Source: Oenanthe sinensis (Eukaryota > Streptophyta > Magnoliopsida > Apiales > Apiaceae). Taken from it: 64,000 nt of DNA. The stretch's first letter is position 1. Every line of letters starts with the position of its first letter. The stretch lies in the NCBI GenBank assembly GCA_028671895.1, contig JAPMAC010000197.1, positions 6,329,001 to 6,393,000 on the forward strand, in the 5' to 3' direction. Below are positions 1 through 11,401 of this stretch, one piece after another. The position numbers and the translations under genes were made by a program. The notes beneath the pieces were generated by a model. That model had not been told where the DNA came from. It did no database searches and saw nothing but the letters and a program-made list of their open reading frames with translations.

Positions 1-254
1 ATTGACAACTGTTGTCTACCTAAATAATCATTTTTAAGGACTTCCAGTGGTTGTCTTTGGACATGACGAAATATGGATCTTGGCTCACTAGAAAGAATTA
101 TGGGATATACTTTCCAAATTAATAGTAAGGGCTATTAATTTGATAAAAATAGTGGGAGATATATTATGAATATATCATAATCATTTGAACATAATAAATA
201 ACTCAAACAATCTAATGTTTATTTTTGTGCTTTTATCATTGTAGATACTAAGTA
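1..254 (+). other. End of the untranslated leader of copia element A
   Basis: Non-coding leader just before gag. It is recognisably the same sequence as 35270-35513 in element B and 62745-62989 in element C; shared landmarks include tgtctacctaaata, atatggatcttggctcacta and gataaaaatagtggga. The preservation across three diverged copies fits a leader with packaging or translation signals in this copia lineage, but that role is inferred. Confidence 0.8.
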
Positions 255-1256
255 ATGGCAAACAACACAAACACACTATCCGTACAATCAGTCCTTGAGA
301 AGGATAAGCTGACAGGAGGAAACAACTTCCTAGACTGGTAGAGGAATTTGAGGATTGTCCTCAGACAGGAGCGCAAGCTTCATGTCATTGATATTACTCC
401 GGCAGGTCCCCTTCCTGAGGGCGCTACTGTTGAGGAACGAGCGGCCCACACAAAGGATGAGAATGATGCAACTGATGTTGCATGTCTTATGTTGGCAACT
501 ATGAGTGCTGAGCTTCAAAGACAACATGTGCATATGGATGCATGTACTATTAATGAGCACTTACAAAGCATGTTTGCAAGCTAAACTCGTCAAGAAAGGT
601 TCAGCACGAGCAAGTCACTCTTTAATTGCAAACAAGGGGCAAGTGAACCAGTTGGCCCACATGTTCTGAAGATGATTGGTTACATTGAGTACCTTGAGAC
701 TTTGGGTTTCCCGATTATTCAGGAAATTGGTATTGACCTGATCATGAATTCATTAAACAACAAATTCACTCAATTTGTTATAAACTACAATATGAATGAA
801 TTTGACAAAATACCTACTAAATTGTTGACTACGTTGAGAACATATGAGACCAACATGAAGACGGCTGAACCTGCTCCCATACTGATGGTGGGCAATAAAG
901 GTAAGGCGAAAGGGAAAGGCAAGTGGAAGGGTAAGAAGAAGACAGGTTCTGATTCTACACCCAAGCCAAAGTCAGGTCCTAAACAGGCTTTAAAGGCTAA
1001 AGGTGGGGTCGCTAAGGGTGAATGTCACTACTATAAGAAAACTGGTCACTGGAAGAGAAACTGTTCAGTTTACCTGGAGGATCTGAAGAAGAAGAGGGCT
1101 GAGCAAGCTTCTACTTCAGGTATATATGTTATAGAAGTCAATCTGTCTATTTCTACATCTTGGGTATTGGATATTGGATGTGCTACTCACATTTGTATAA
1201 ATGTGCAGGAAATGCAGAGAAGTAGGACATTGGCTAAAGGAGAAGTGGACCTATGA
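255..1256 (+). pseudogene. gag: Copia A gag and protease start (broken)
   Basis: Gag coat protein and start of the aspartic protease. The ATG at 255 opens MANNTNTLSVQSVLEKDKL, matching the gag start of element C at 62990. The frame holds three stops: a TAG at 339 where C has tyrosine, a TAA at 582, and a TGA at 1254 where C has an arginine CGA codon (a C-to-T change at CpG). A nucleic-acid-binding CCHC knuckle sits near 1023-1070 but its second cysteine is replaced (CHYYKKTGHWKRNC). The protease motif reads LDIGCATHIC, so the DTG triad is altered to DIG. This copy cannot make working gag or protease without readthrough. Confidence 0.88.
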
Positions 1257-2234
1257 GTTGGCAATGGAGCAAGAGTTGCTGCTTTAGCTGTAGGAACCTA
1301 TTATTTATCTTTTCCCTCAGGGCTTGTTTTAGAACTGGAGAATTGTTTTTACGTGCCTGCGATTCGCAGAAACATTATTTCTGTTTCTTGTTTGGACAAG
1401 AAAGGTTTTTCGTTTACGATAAAGAACAATTGTTGCTCTTTTGCTTTGAATGATTTAACCTATGGTGTTGCGCGTTTGTTTAATGGTTTATATGTTCTTG
1501 ACTTAGATAATCCTGTCTATAATATAGAAAACAAACGACTTAAAGTTAATGACTCAAATCAAACATACCTCTGGCATTGTCGTCTAGGCCATATAAATAA
1601 GAAACGCATATCCAAATTACATAAGGATGGATACTTGGATAAGTTTGATTTTGAATCATACCAAGAATGCGAATCTTGTTTGCTTGGTAAAATGACTAAA
1701 GCCCCTTTCACTGGTAAGGGTCAAAGGGCCACCGAACGTCTGGAGCTAATACATAGTGATGTATGTGGCCCAATACGTGTGATGGCTAGAGGAGGCTACT
1801 ACTTCTTCATAACATTTACTGATGATTTCAGTAGATATGGATATGTATATCTTATGAAGAATAAATCCGATTCTTTTGAAAAGTTTAAAGAATACAAGGA
1901 TGAAGTAGAGAAGCAAATTGGCGGAGGTGCAAGTATTAAAATCTTACGATCTGATCGTGGAGGAGAATACTTGAGCACAGAATTTAAAGATTATTTAAAG
2001 GAGTGTGGTATTGTATCACAACTCACTCCGCCAGGTACACCTCAATGGAATGGAGTTTCAGAGAGGAGAAATCGCACCTTGTTGGACATGGTGCAATCGA
2101 TGATGAGTCATGCAGATCTTCCAATTAGTTTCTGGGTTATGCTCTAGAAACAGCGGCTTTAACACTTAACAAGTGTTCCTACTAAGAAGGTTCAAAAGAC
2201 TCCATATGAGATATGGGAGAAGAAACGGTCAGGC
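1257..2234 (+). pseudogene. int: Copia A integrase region (frameshifted)
   Basis: Continues in the gag frame. It encodes the GAG-pre-integrase zinc-binding segment (LWHCRLGHINKKRISKLH, then CESCLLGK) and the rve catalytic core: first Asp in LIHSDVCGPI, second Asp in LRSDRGGEY, Glu in WNGVSERRNRTLLD. These residues place it as a DDE integrase that inserts cDNA into host DNA. The frame breaks after SFWVM at about 2130-2147, where an extra base shifts it into a TAG; a second indel near 2170 restores the frame for the RT part. The core residues survive, so damage here looks modest. Confidence 0.88.
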
Positions 2235-4220
2235 ATGAGCTTTATGAAAGTTTGGGGATGCAAGGCGTTTGTGAAGCGTCAAGTATCTGACAAGCTTGGA
2301 CCTAAATCTGAAGAGTGCAATTTTGTGGGATACCCTAGTGAAACAAAGGCGTATTATTTCTATAGTCCTTCTGAGCAGAAAGTGTTCATTGCTCGAGATG
2401 CTGTTTTCATGAAAAGAGATTTTGTTTCCAAAAGAAACAGTGGGAGAGCTATAGACCTCGATGAGGATCGAGAACCACAAAATAGCATTGAACCTGAAGT
2501 GGAACATGAGCAGGATAATGATAATGCTCAACAAACACAGGTTGTTCGTAGAACTGGTAGAATTCGCCATGAGCCAGAGAGATATGGATTTCTCTTGACT
2601 CAATGTGATGATTTGATGCTCATAGATGAAGATGAGCCTCTAACATACCAAGAAGCTATGAACAGTCTAGACTCTAAGAGATGGCTAGAAGCCATGAAAT
2701 CCGAGATGGATTCCGTGTACGAAAACCGAGTATGGACTTTGGTTGATCCACCTGAAGGGGTAAAACCCATAGGGTGCAAATGGGTTTTCAAGAAGAAAAC
2801 TGACATGGATGGAAATGTTCAGACCTATAAAGCAAGGCTGGTTGCAAAAGGTTTCAAACAAATTCATGGTATTGACTATGATGAAACTTTTACACCAGTG
2901 GCTATGGTCAAGTCCATAAGGATTTTGCTTGCTATTGCAACATTCCATGATTATATAATCTGGCAAATGGATGTCAAAACTACCTTCCTTAATGGAAGCC
3001 TTGAAGAGGATGTGGATGTGTACATGACACAACCTGAAAGTTTTTTCGATCCAAGGAATGTTAGCAAGGTATGTAAATTACGTCGATCCATTTATGGATT
3101 GAAGCAAGCCTCTAGGAGATGGAACATCCGCTTTGATGAAACAGTCAAAGAGTATGGCTTTGTTCAAAACGAAGATGAACCTTGTGTTTACAAGAAGGTT
3201 AGTGGGAGCCATGTGGCATTTATAGTACTATATATTGATGACATACTACTAATGGGGAATGACATACCTTCTCTCAAGACTGTTAAGATTTGGTTAGGGA
3301 GCAACTTCTCTATGAAAGACTTAGGAGATGCATCCTACATTCTAGGAATGAGGATCTATAGGGATAGATCTAGAAGGATGATCGGTCTAAGTCAGAGTAC
3401 ATACATCGATAAGGTTTTCCATCGTTTTGGTATGCAAAATGCAAAAAGGGGATATGTCCCCGTGTCTCAAGGGATAACGATCTCTAAAGATCAGTGTCCG
3501 AAATTATTGGATGACAAGGACCGCATGAGTAAGGCTCCATATGCCTCAGCAATTGGATCCATCATGTATGCAATGGTATGTACTCGCCCAGATGTTTCGT
3601 ATGCTTTAAGCATGACGAGCAGATACCAATCTAATCCAGGTGAAGGTCACTGGACGACTGTCAAGAATATTCTAAAGTACTTGAAAAAGACTAAAGATTC
3701 ATTCTTGGTGTATGGAGGAGAGGAGAAACTGGTTGTAAAAGGTTACACCGATGCAAGTTTCCAAACAGACAGGGATGATACTGTTTCACAGTCTGGTTTT
3801 GTGTTTTGTCTAAACGGAGGTGCTGTAAGTTGGAAGAGTTCAAAGCAAGAAACAGTAGCTGATTCTACAATGGAGGCTGAGTACATTGCAGCTTGTGAAG
3901 CGGCTAAGGAAGTTGTTTGGATTCGAAAATTCATTACTGATTTGGGAGTGGTTTCATCGATCGCAGATCCCATTGATCTATACTGCGATAATAATGGAGC
4001 CATTGCACATGCTAAAGAACCTAGATCTCACTCCCGAACCAAACACATACTCAGGAGATATAACCTCATTCGAGATATTAATGAAAGGGGTGACATACAC
4101 ATATGTAAAGTGCACACAAATGATAACATTGCAGACCCACTGACCAAAGGCTTGTCGCAGACGAAGCACGATGGTCACACTAGTTCCATGGGTATTAGAT
4201 ACATGGGAGATTGGCTCTAG
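2235..4220 (+). pseudogene. RT: Copia A reverse transcriptase-RNase H, long open segment
   Basis: An open stretch of 661 codons, the best preserved pol part of element A. It starts inside the integrase C-terminal region (WGCKAFVKR), runs through a charged linker, then RVT_2-type RT: WVFKKKTDMDGNVQTYKARL, FHDYIIWQMDVKTTFLNGSL and the catalytic YIDDILLMGN. RNase H follows with YTDASF, SWKSSKQETVADSTMEAEY and a CDNNGAI segment. The end, ADPLTKGLSQTKHDGHTSS, is the usual copia C-terminus, and the stop at 4218 lies four bases before the polypurine tract. In the family this would be part of one polyprotein; the first Met is probably not a true start. Confidence 0.9.
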
Positions 4221-4223
4221 TGC

Positions 4224-4233
4224 AAGTGGGAGA
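4224..4233 (+). promoter_or_regulatory. Polypurine tract of copia A
   Basis: Purine run aagtgggaga immediately before the TGTTGG start of the 3' LTR. It primes plus-strand cDNA synthesis. Element B has the equivalent at 40559-40568. Confidence 0.85.
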
Positions 4234-4234
4234 T

Positions 4235-5815
4235 TGTTGGTGTAGGTGCCCTAGAGGCAATACAATGTTTCTTTTAATAGACCTTTATGTCATTTGATTA
4301 TTCAATAAACGTATTTATTATGACTTTAAATACTGCGATATATTTAATCATAATAAATGTCCTTAAAATTATGATACACATTGTATAGTTTAGTAAATGA
4401 CTTGAACTTGAGATTATATAATATATCATATTATTAAATGTCCCTAGTCGAGTATTATTATTATAGGACAATAATAATACATAAATAGACTAGTATGTTA
4501 TTTGACAGATAACCACATCTCATTGGTTATAAGTATAGGGATACTAAAGTCAACACATAGGTATATGCAGGAGTACATGGTACTGGACAGACCCACAGTG
4601 AGATTCTTCATGTTTAATAAAGTCATAAGAAAGACTCATAGTGATAATGGTGTAGTGATCCTCTGACTTGAGATCATTATATTTCTATACGAGGATTAAT
4701 ATACTTTGACTACATTAAAAGTTACCTTTGTCCGGGTAATGATAAAAGTGGACATCGGGTATATCATGAGTCGTATAAGAAATATGAATGATAGATAAAG
4801 GATTTAACCCTCCTATAATTAGGAGAGATATTATTGGCCTCTTGATTGAGTGAGACTTTAAAATGCATGGCCGTGCTCAAATAATGATTTATTTTCATAG
4901 TCTACTCATGAATCAAGTAAACCCGGATTAAATGTTGTAGAGGATGACTAAATACATGCCTCGAGTTTAATCTATAATATACATGGTTAAAGGGATTATA
5001 TTACACGGAAACATTAATAACGAAAGGTTTTATCGAATCAAGATTTAATTATTGTTTAATTGGGTAGCAATGATGTATTACTAGATACCGCTCATTGTTT
5101 ATAATTTTATTGGAGAATAAAATTATTGCTAATTAAATAATAGCCTATAGGGTCACACACATAGAGCACTTAGAGGAATAGTTAATTTAAATTATAGATT
5201 TAAATTAATTGATGATTATTTAAATTTTATTATATTAATTAAGTGAGAGTTAATTAATTGAAATAATATAAATTTGAATTTGAAGAGGATTTCTGCCCAT
5301 AATAATTAAGTATGACTTAGTTATTAATTAAATAATAGAAATTCAATTTTATTATTTAATCCTAAACCTACATGGGTTAGGCTTTGCTGTTATGGGTTGC
5401 AGATTGGGCCTCTTAACCAGCATTATAAATAGATAATGATAGGGTTAAGAGGAATTACGTTTTGATAAAAAAAACAAACCCTAGAGGCAGCGGGCAGCAG
5501 CAAGGAGAAGAAGGCAGAAAGAAGAACAAATTTCGAAATTATCAAAAGGGAGGCTAGTACATCCATTCCATAATCATGATCGTGAGACGTTCTTGAAGGT
5601 GCTCGTGTGGATACCATAGAGGTGTTTTCGAGAAGAAGACACAAGTCGTGAAAGCTAGGATCTCCGTTGAGTTCGTAGAAATCAAGACCAAGAAAAGGTA
5701 TGATTCCGTTTCACAATAATCAGTCCGAACTTATACATGATCCTGCGTTAGGGTTCCGAAATTTTTCGTTATATTTACGTTTAATCCGCTGCGTTTTATG
5801 CTTCGGAACCCAACA
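4235..5815 (+). repeat. 3' LTR of copia A
   Basis: Starts TGTTGG right after the polypurine tract and ends CCAACA, giving 6-bp terminal inverted repeats and a length of 1581 bp. It holds no gene. Blocks are shared with the LTRs of B and C (for example tgacagataaccacatctcattgg and ggcctcttgattgagtgagac), while the first 30 bp differ, so A is a separate subfamily. A TATA box lies at 5424, and the sequence after it (accctagaggcagcggg onward) is the likely transcribed R-U5 part. Confidence 0.85.
5424..5432 (+). promoter_or_regulatory. TATA box in copia A LTR
   Basis: tataaatag about 390 bp before the LTR end, the usual place for the retrotransposon RNA polymerase II promoter. Element C has tatatata at 60847 in the same relative place. 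Confidence 0.6.
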
Positions 5816-5878
5816 CCATAGTGGTCAGGCGGAAAGGCAACCTACCCATAAAACGAATAGGGATTTTAATGCAGGTAC

Positions 5879-7812
5879 TGAAGATCAGGATAATATCATG
5901 GACATGAGTGAAACACTTAACCTAAGTGATCTTCAATTCCCTGACCCTGAACAACCAAGTGTGTGTGTTAAGGGTCTTGCTCAAATAGAAACAGTGAGGA
6001 GTGAGACACCCACAAACCAAAGAAACACCCCACATATTGCACATACTGCACACAACTAAAGGATTTTAAATCTGAAGGCCTAAGTAACAAAAATTCACTA
6101 CGCAATCAGAAATATCTTGGAGGTGCAAGAACAGCAGAGAGCAGAAATGAAAGAAATCAAAGAATTAGTCCAACAATTGCTGGCTCAGAAAGTTTCGGTT
6201 TCTACTCAACCAACTCCAACAACTCAGATTACCCTAGTCAGAAGGGAGGATAACCCAACTGAGGCGGAGAGATTAGAATAAGAAAAAGTTGTTGCTGAAA
6301 TGATCATGGAATACACAGCTCAGGGGGAGTCAAATATTTTCTATAGGCCAGGAGCGAGGCAACTGGAGGAAGGAGAAATATTTGAGCCTTATGTGCCAAT
6401 GGATGTTCCGACTGAAATGGAAATTGAAGAAACTGCGAAGGATGCATGAATAGATGTTGAGTAGGAGTTTGCAGAAGAATATGCTTTTGATAATGAATGT
6501 CTTCTAGTTGGTATAGACAAAGTTTTTACTCAAGACATAATTCAGGCTCAATAATTAATGAAAAGAAAATGAAAGAGAGTTCAGCACGCTATGGAAAGAA
6601 GGAACAAAATTAAGGACATTGAAGTAAAAGTTGGTCCTGATTGGGATGAAGCAAGGAGTCTGCTCAAGAAAAAGGAGTTATCTCTTACTCAAAAGTAAGA
6701 CAAAAAAGTCCTTGATCTCTTCAGAACCATGAGGGAAAAAATCGAAGAAGTTCATGAATTCTATTCTATGATATCAGAAGAAATCATAAGTGTGTCAGTA
6801 TGTGCATTCAAATATGGATGGAAGATGTTCATAAATTCAACAACACTGGGATCAAAATTTTTATCGACAAAGAGCTTTAAAAAGATGAATATAGTGGAGT
6901 TGTATGTGCTGAAGAGGAAAGTCATCTTTGAGGGACATAAAACAAATGAGATATTGAGAGATCTGATAGAGAAGAAAATAATAGAGATAGGTGTCGAAGC
7001 ATTTGAGAAGCCTTCAGTGGTCAAGTACTATAAAGCTATAACACTTCATAACTTAACTTTGTCAGATGAATGTCTGGATACAATGCCATGTATTTTTCAT
7101 GCAGTATGTAGAAGGGAGGCTTCGAAGCAAGAAGAATAGAACAGAAGAAGATCTAAAGGCTGCTGAGTTGATCTATGCATTCAGGCTGAACAGAGTGATC
7201 AAAACATTAGGTAGATATCTAATGGAGACAACCAGATATTACTAAGATCCAGTTTTTGTTAGAAGAGAGGATGGCACAAAGGTACTCGAAACTATAAGAG
7301 ATTCTGAACCTTGCATTCAGACAGAGTCAAATGGAACAAAATACTTCATATTCAAGAAGAATGGAGTGGATAAGAAGAAGGAGCTATCAAAACTGAGGAG
7401 AAACAATTCTAAAATCATCTGAAAAGTCTTTTCAAGGGTGAAGAGATCCATTGTCAAATTAGACAAAAAGGCTTTGAGGATGATTGAAGATGTTCTAGTG
7501 GAGAAGCTGGCAGAAGAGTCGATGCATGACACTGACCGAGTAAAGGGCTTTCCGAAGAGAATAATAGTGTTTGTGTTTTCAAAGGGACAATCTTTGGCCT
7601 TCGAGTCAATCTCTAAGACAAATTCAACGGCATTTCTCACTAAAGTTTTGAAGAAATTAGAAGAACCATCTTCAGTCAACACTCTTGAAGTGGAAGCTAG
7701 AGATCTAGTGAAAGCAAGGTTGGAGCAGGAGGAAGAAGAGATGAGAAAGCATTACTCTGAAACAAGATCTAAGAACAAACATGACTCAGTACAAAGAAGT
7801 AGAAGATCATAG
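5879..7812 (+). pseudogene. Extra ORF before the 3' LTR of a SIRE-type copia (env-like position)
   Basis: A long charged protein with no RT, integrase or protease motif, directly upstream of a polypurine tract and LTR. One main frame can be followed from about 5879 to 7139 with scattered stops (at roughly 6058, 6280, 6448, 6463, 6552, 6696), then a frameshift near 7125, then another open stretch at 7438-7812 (after a TAG stop near 7244 and a TGA near 7421). Segments such as VQEQQRAEMKEIKELVQQL and the C-terminal EARDLVKARLEQEEEEM look helical or coiled-coil. In SIRE/Maximus copia elements an additional env-like ORF sits between RNase H and the 3' LTR, so the position fits; I do not recognise the protein, and I see no clear signal peptide or membrane span. 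The element's left part was cut off by the insertion of copia A. Confidence 0.5.
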
Positions 7813-7990
7813 ATTTATTTGGTCAGGCTAGAAGAACAAACTTCTATTGTATTCAAAGAAATCTGGAAATGTAAAATATAATCCAGAATGTAATTAGTAT
7901 TATTTACTGTCTTTCTGCACTTTACTTTTTCTTGTAAGTATCAGTTGAGTTATCCTCTCACATGATTTTCTTGTCGAACTCTAACAACTA

Positions 7991-8002
7991 AATAGGGGGA
8001 GA
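7991..8002 (+). promoter_or_regulatory. Polypurine tract of the SIRE-type element
   Basis: aatagggggaga followed by t and then TGTAAAGC, the LTR start. Same layout as the tract at 12371. Confidence 0.75.
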
Positions 8003-8003
8003 T

Positions 8004-10097
8004 TGTAAAGCATAATGTAACGTAGTATGTAATAGTAATAACGATAACTCAACTTAGAAACAAAGACAGATAAATAATACTAATATGCAACACAGGAATC
8101 CAAAAGGACATGTAAACAAGAATCAATTATACATCATTACCGAGCATTCAAGATGAAAGGCTTACTGAATGTCATCAAGAGAAGTTCATTAAAATGTTCA
8201 GGCCTCAGCAACAAATAAGAGTTCAGAAGTTTTCAGACTAAAAATAGTGAAACAATTTAAGTATAGATGTCAAAGGATTTCAGTGATCAGAAGCAATGCA
8301 ACAGTCTAAATTAATCAGCTGAAACAAAACAGAAGTCAATGGAATTCAATTCAGTGCTAGTCGTTTGTGAACCAGATCAGTGCACTAAACATCAGCACAA
8401 GAAGAAAAGAATTGTCTTTGTTAATTAGAAAAAAATCAGTTGATCAAGCTATAAGAGTGAAAATCAAGTAGTAATTACATCAAACACTTCAAGAAATTGG
8501 TTAAGTCAAGTAATACTACATTTGGTGGCTCCTGTAGTCTTGAAGTACTCTAGAGGTGCAACCAACTTTGTAAAGGCGCAACAAACAAAGATTAAAAGCT
8601 AAGTGAAGTCAAAGTAGAGGTTTATGGTGCTTGCACAAGGAAATAAGAGTGCAGGCGCAACAAAACATGTTGTGGCGTAACATGGCTAAAACAAGGCGCA
8701 ACTAACTTGATCTAGTGGCGCAACAAAGGATTCTTGGTGCAATAAAGGATTCTTGGCGCAACAAACATGCTCTAGGCGCAACAAACATTTATGTGGCACC
8801 TATACATCACTCACCATGTACAAGGCGCAACAAAGGACTTCACATTGTTGGAAATCAATTTCCAAAAAGCCTACAAAATATATATAGGTGAAATCAATAC
8901 AGAAAAAGTGATTCATTCATCTTCAACAAAAAGACATACAGACAGAAACTCCATTAAAGCTAAACATTAAACTCACCCAACTGTAATTCTGTTGTAACAT
9001 TGATTGAACCTATTGAAGCTAATCATACTGATAAACTGATAAACTCGAGTGTAGATTATATATTATATTTATATATGATCACAGTAGTGTCAATCATCTG
9101 AAGTTTGGGTATATGTGGGGTAATTGTTTAATGATGAAGTCAATCTATGATGTTAGTCTCAGTTGAGTCAATTGATGGTACCTACTAAATGTGAAATTAG
9201 TATAGTATTAACATGCCATGTTTAGATCTTATGAATGATATCTGATCACATGAGTTCTAACTGCTGTTTCTTAATATAGTTTTATCTTCATCATGTATTT
9301 CTTTATTGACTAGTCTGATTATCATTACTAGTGAATCTTATCTAGTCATCTTAAATATATGAATTGGTATCTGCAATTTGTGATGAATTAGACTGGTTCA
9401 CTACTAATATTTTATCCTAATTAGGATTGAGAAGATAAATTATTTTTTTGGCTATTTATGAAGTACATTTTACTTGAGAATCCAAATTGTTGATATTGGC
9501 TATTTTAAATGTTGTCTTAGACTTAATTGGTTTGATTTACTTCAAGTGTGCAATGGTAAGTGTATTGGGTCAGGTCATTGACTATTAATTGTGATAAAGA
9601 CTTCTTATTATTGTGATTCCTAAAAGGCTAAACAAGGGAATCATATTTAGGAACACAAATTATCACACTAAAATCTTTTAGGTATCGACTGGCTGAGATA
9701 TCATGAGTGACCCTTGATCTGTTCCCAGCCCAAGAGATCACATTTAGAAGCATTTACATTAATTTGAGTCTAGAAAATCTTGAAAATTTTCTTTTGATGT
9801 CTTATATTGAATAATTGAGCCTATTTGAAGCCTAATTATGTGTTCTCATAAAATGCTCATATTTACAAAGATTTGTTAAGTAGAAGACATGTTAGTAACT
9901 CTACTAATCTGCACTCTCTTGAAAATCTTGTGAACTTGTTCTTGTATGATGATTTATGAAAAAGTATTGCCTACTATCTATAATCTATGAGTAGATTAGT
10001 GTGCAGAACTAGTATGGTTACTTGATCATAGAAGTCTATGAATAGATTTGTAAACTCATCATTTTTCATTTCTATTTCTACTTTAATTTAACTAACA
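8004..10097 (+). repeat. LTR of a SIRE-type copia element
   Basis: Begins TGTAAAGC after the polypurine tract. The proposed end is ...ttaactaaca at 10097, just where antisense gypsy LTR sequence begins; this end is less certain. The U3 part is colinear with the solo LTR at 35829-37328: both have a gacaactcaact-like block, a tcgtttgtgaaccagatcagt-like block and a TATA box followed by AT-rich U5. A run of ggcgcaacaaa motifs fills 8566-8840, and a TATA-like tatatata lies near 8879. No gene is seen in it. Confidence 0.6.
8566..8840 (+). repeat. Interspersed ggcgcaac motif cluster in LTR
   Basis: At least seven copies of ggcgcaac(a/t)aa spaced irregularly (near 8573, 8654, 8695, 8715, 8756, 8776, 8824), plus degenerate ones. 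The cluster lies in U3 just upstream of the TATA-like box. Purpose unknown; enhancer-like repetition is one guess. Confidence 0.75.
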
Positions 10098-11401
10098 AGC
10101 AATCCCAAACTCCTCCTTCAACCACATACTACATCATACATCAATCCCAAGCCATTTAACTAACAAAAGTTATGAACTAAGAGCTTAAAATCAAATTAAC
10201 AAACCATACATTTTTAGGACTAACCAAGCTTAATCCATACTACCCATAACATGTATAAGCTATAACAATCATCATCCAAGCCAAAGGAACCCAAGAATCA
10301 AAGAAAATAAATTTTTATTTTCAGAATCACTATTCATGTTCTTGAGGGTTTTGGTCATTGCAAGAGATTGAATGGATGGAATGATGTAAGATTCAAGACA
10401 AAGCAAGAGGGATTTAGTAACTTCGATTTAAGCTATTATGCGCAAGAATTGGTGGAGAAATAAACAAGCAAGCATTTCATCTTCTTCCTTCTTTTTTTTT
10501 TCTTCTCTTCGATTTTTCTCTTCTTCATGGGGGAGAAACTGAATTTTTTTGTTTGTTGGGAAGTGTGTGGTGGAAGCTAGTGTTTTAAAAGGTTTGTGCG
10601 GTAGTCGCGTAATTTTCCGACAACGTTTTAATCTCTCATTCTCGTACTTTATTCATTCGACAAACTTAAGGTTTAAAATATCAAATTCTCATTTTATAAT
10701 TCTCTTATGAATCATTATTATTAAATTAATACCCTTCAATTATTTTGAGAATTTCTGAAACAATTCTCCAGATAAATACTATTCACTTAAACCGTCTCTC
10801 AAACTCTGTTACAACTTTCACCTGGATTCCAAATTTATTTTTTCAGACTAAAAATAATTATAAGTCCTATATTTATTACGTATGCTATCCTAAACACCGA
10901 TACGATGAAGAATTTTCAAATTATAGTTCTCCAAAAACCATCGATTTTACATACTCTCCAATATCTCGCAAATCCAAATCAAATAGAAGAAATTGACATT
11001 GTCGAAAAACTAACTTGATTTACATTCACTTAAATATATCATACTTCCATAATTAATTTACAAAATCAAGATTCGGTGATAAGCAATTTGACGCCTAATA
11101 ACCCGATTATCGAGCAGGATACTAAAATGTCCTCAGAACTAAAGTCCATTATGAGGGAAGAATTGTGCAACATTGTTTACGCATAATACACTCTTTATTC
11201 CTAATAAAAGATTACGAGGTTCCCATAATTTAATAATATAACAATACGTATATTTTCAAATACCCCGTATATGAATAATACGGCCTCACATCTCAAGTAC
11301 CTTACGAAAAATAAATTAATAAAATTGTTTATTCATAAATTGAAAAATACATTATCCAAAAATCTTATTAATATAAAGTGTCAAAAATACGGGTTATTAT
11401 A
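10098..11401 (-). repeat. Antisense Ty3/gypsy LTR, part
   Basis: Read on the minus strand it starts at 11401 with TATAATAACCCG, close to the TGTAATAACCC start of the chromovirus LTR at 28658 (TG changed to TA). Further in, the transcribed-looking part has a pyrimidine-rich leader (ttctcttcttcatggggg region, 10480-10540), as chromovirus LTRs often do. The 3' end of the LTR on the left is not defined; it is probably cut by the SIRE LTR. No coding sequence. Confidence 0.55.

Larger units (their letters stand above)
1..5815 (+). mobile_element. Ty1/copia element A (Angela/BARE-like), 5' LTR outside window
   Basis: Internal part and 3' LTR of an LTR retrotransposon in the order leader, gag, protease, integrase, RT, RNase H, polypurine tract, LTR, which is the copia order. 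The LTR opening (TGTTGG, then GCCCTAGAGGCAATA) resembles the BARE-1/Angela LTR start, and the long leader and about 1.6-kb LTR also fit that lineage (from memory, not searched). The 5' LTR and PBS lie left of the window. Five bases after the LTR (ccata, 5816-5820) would be the target duplication but cannot be confirmed. Elements B (32225-52835) and C (59636 onward) are relatives with matching leaders. Confidence 0.9.

Noticed and set aside
2229..3032. Minus-strand frames within copia A RT
   Set aside because: Complementary to conserved RT codons; low-complexity composition and no independent support.
10745..10996. 83-codon frame in the antisense gypsy LTR
   Set aside because: Lies wholly in LTR sequence on the opposite strand to the LTR; no homology recognised.
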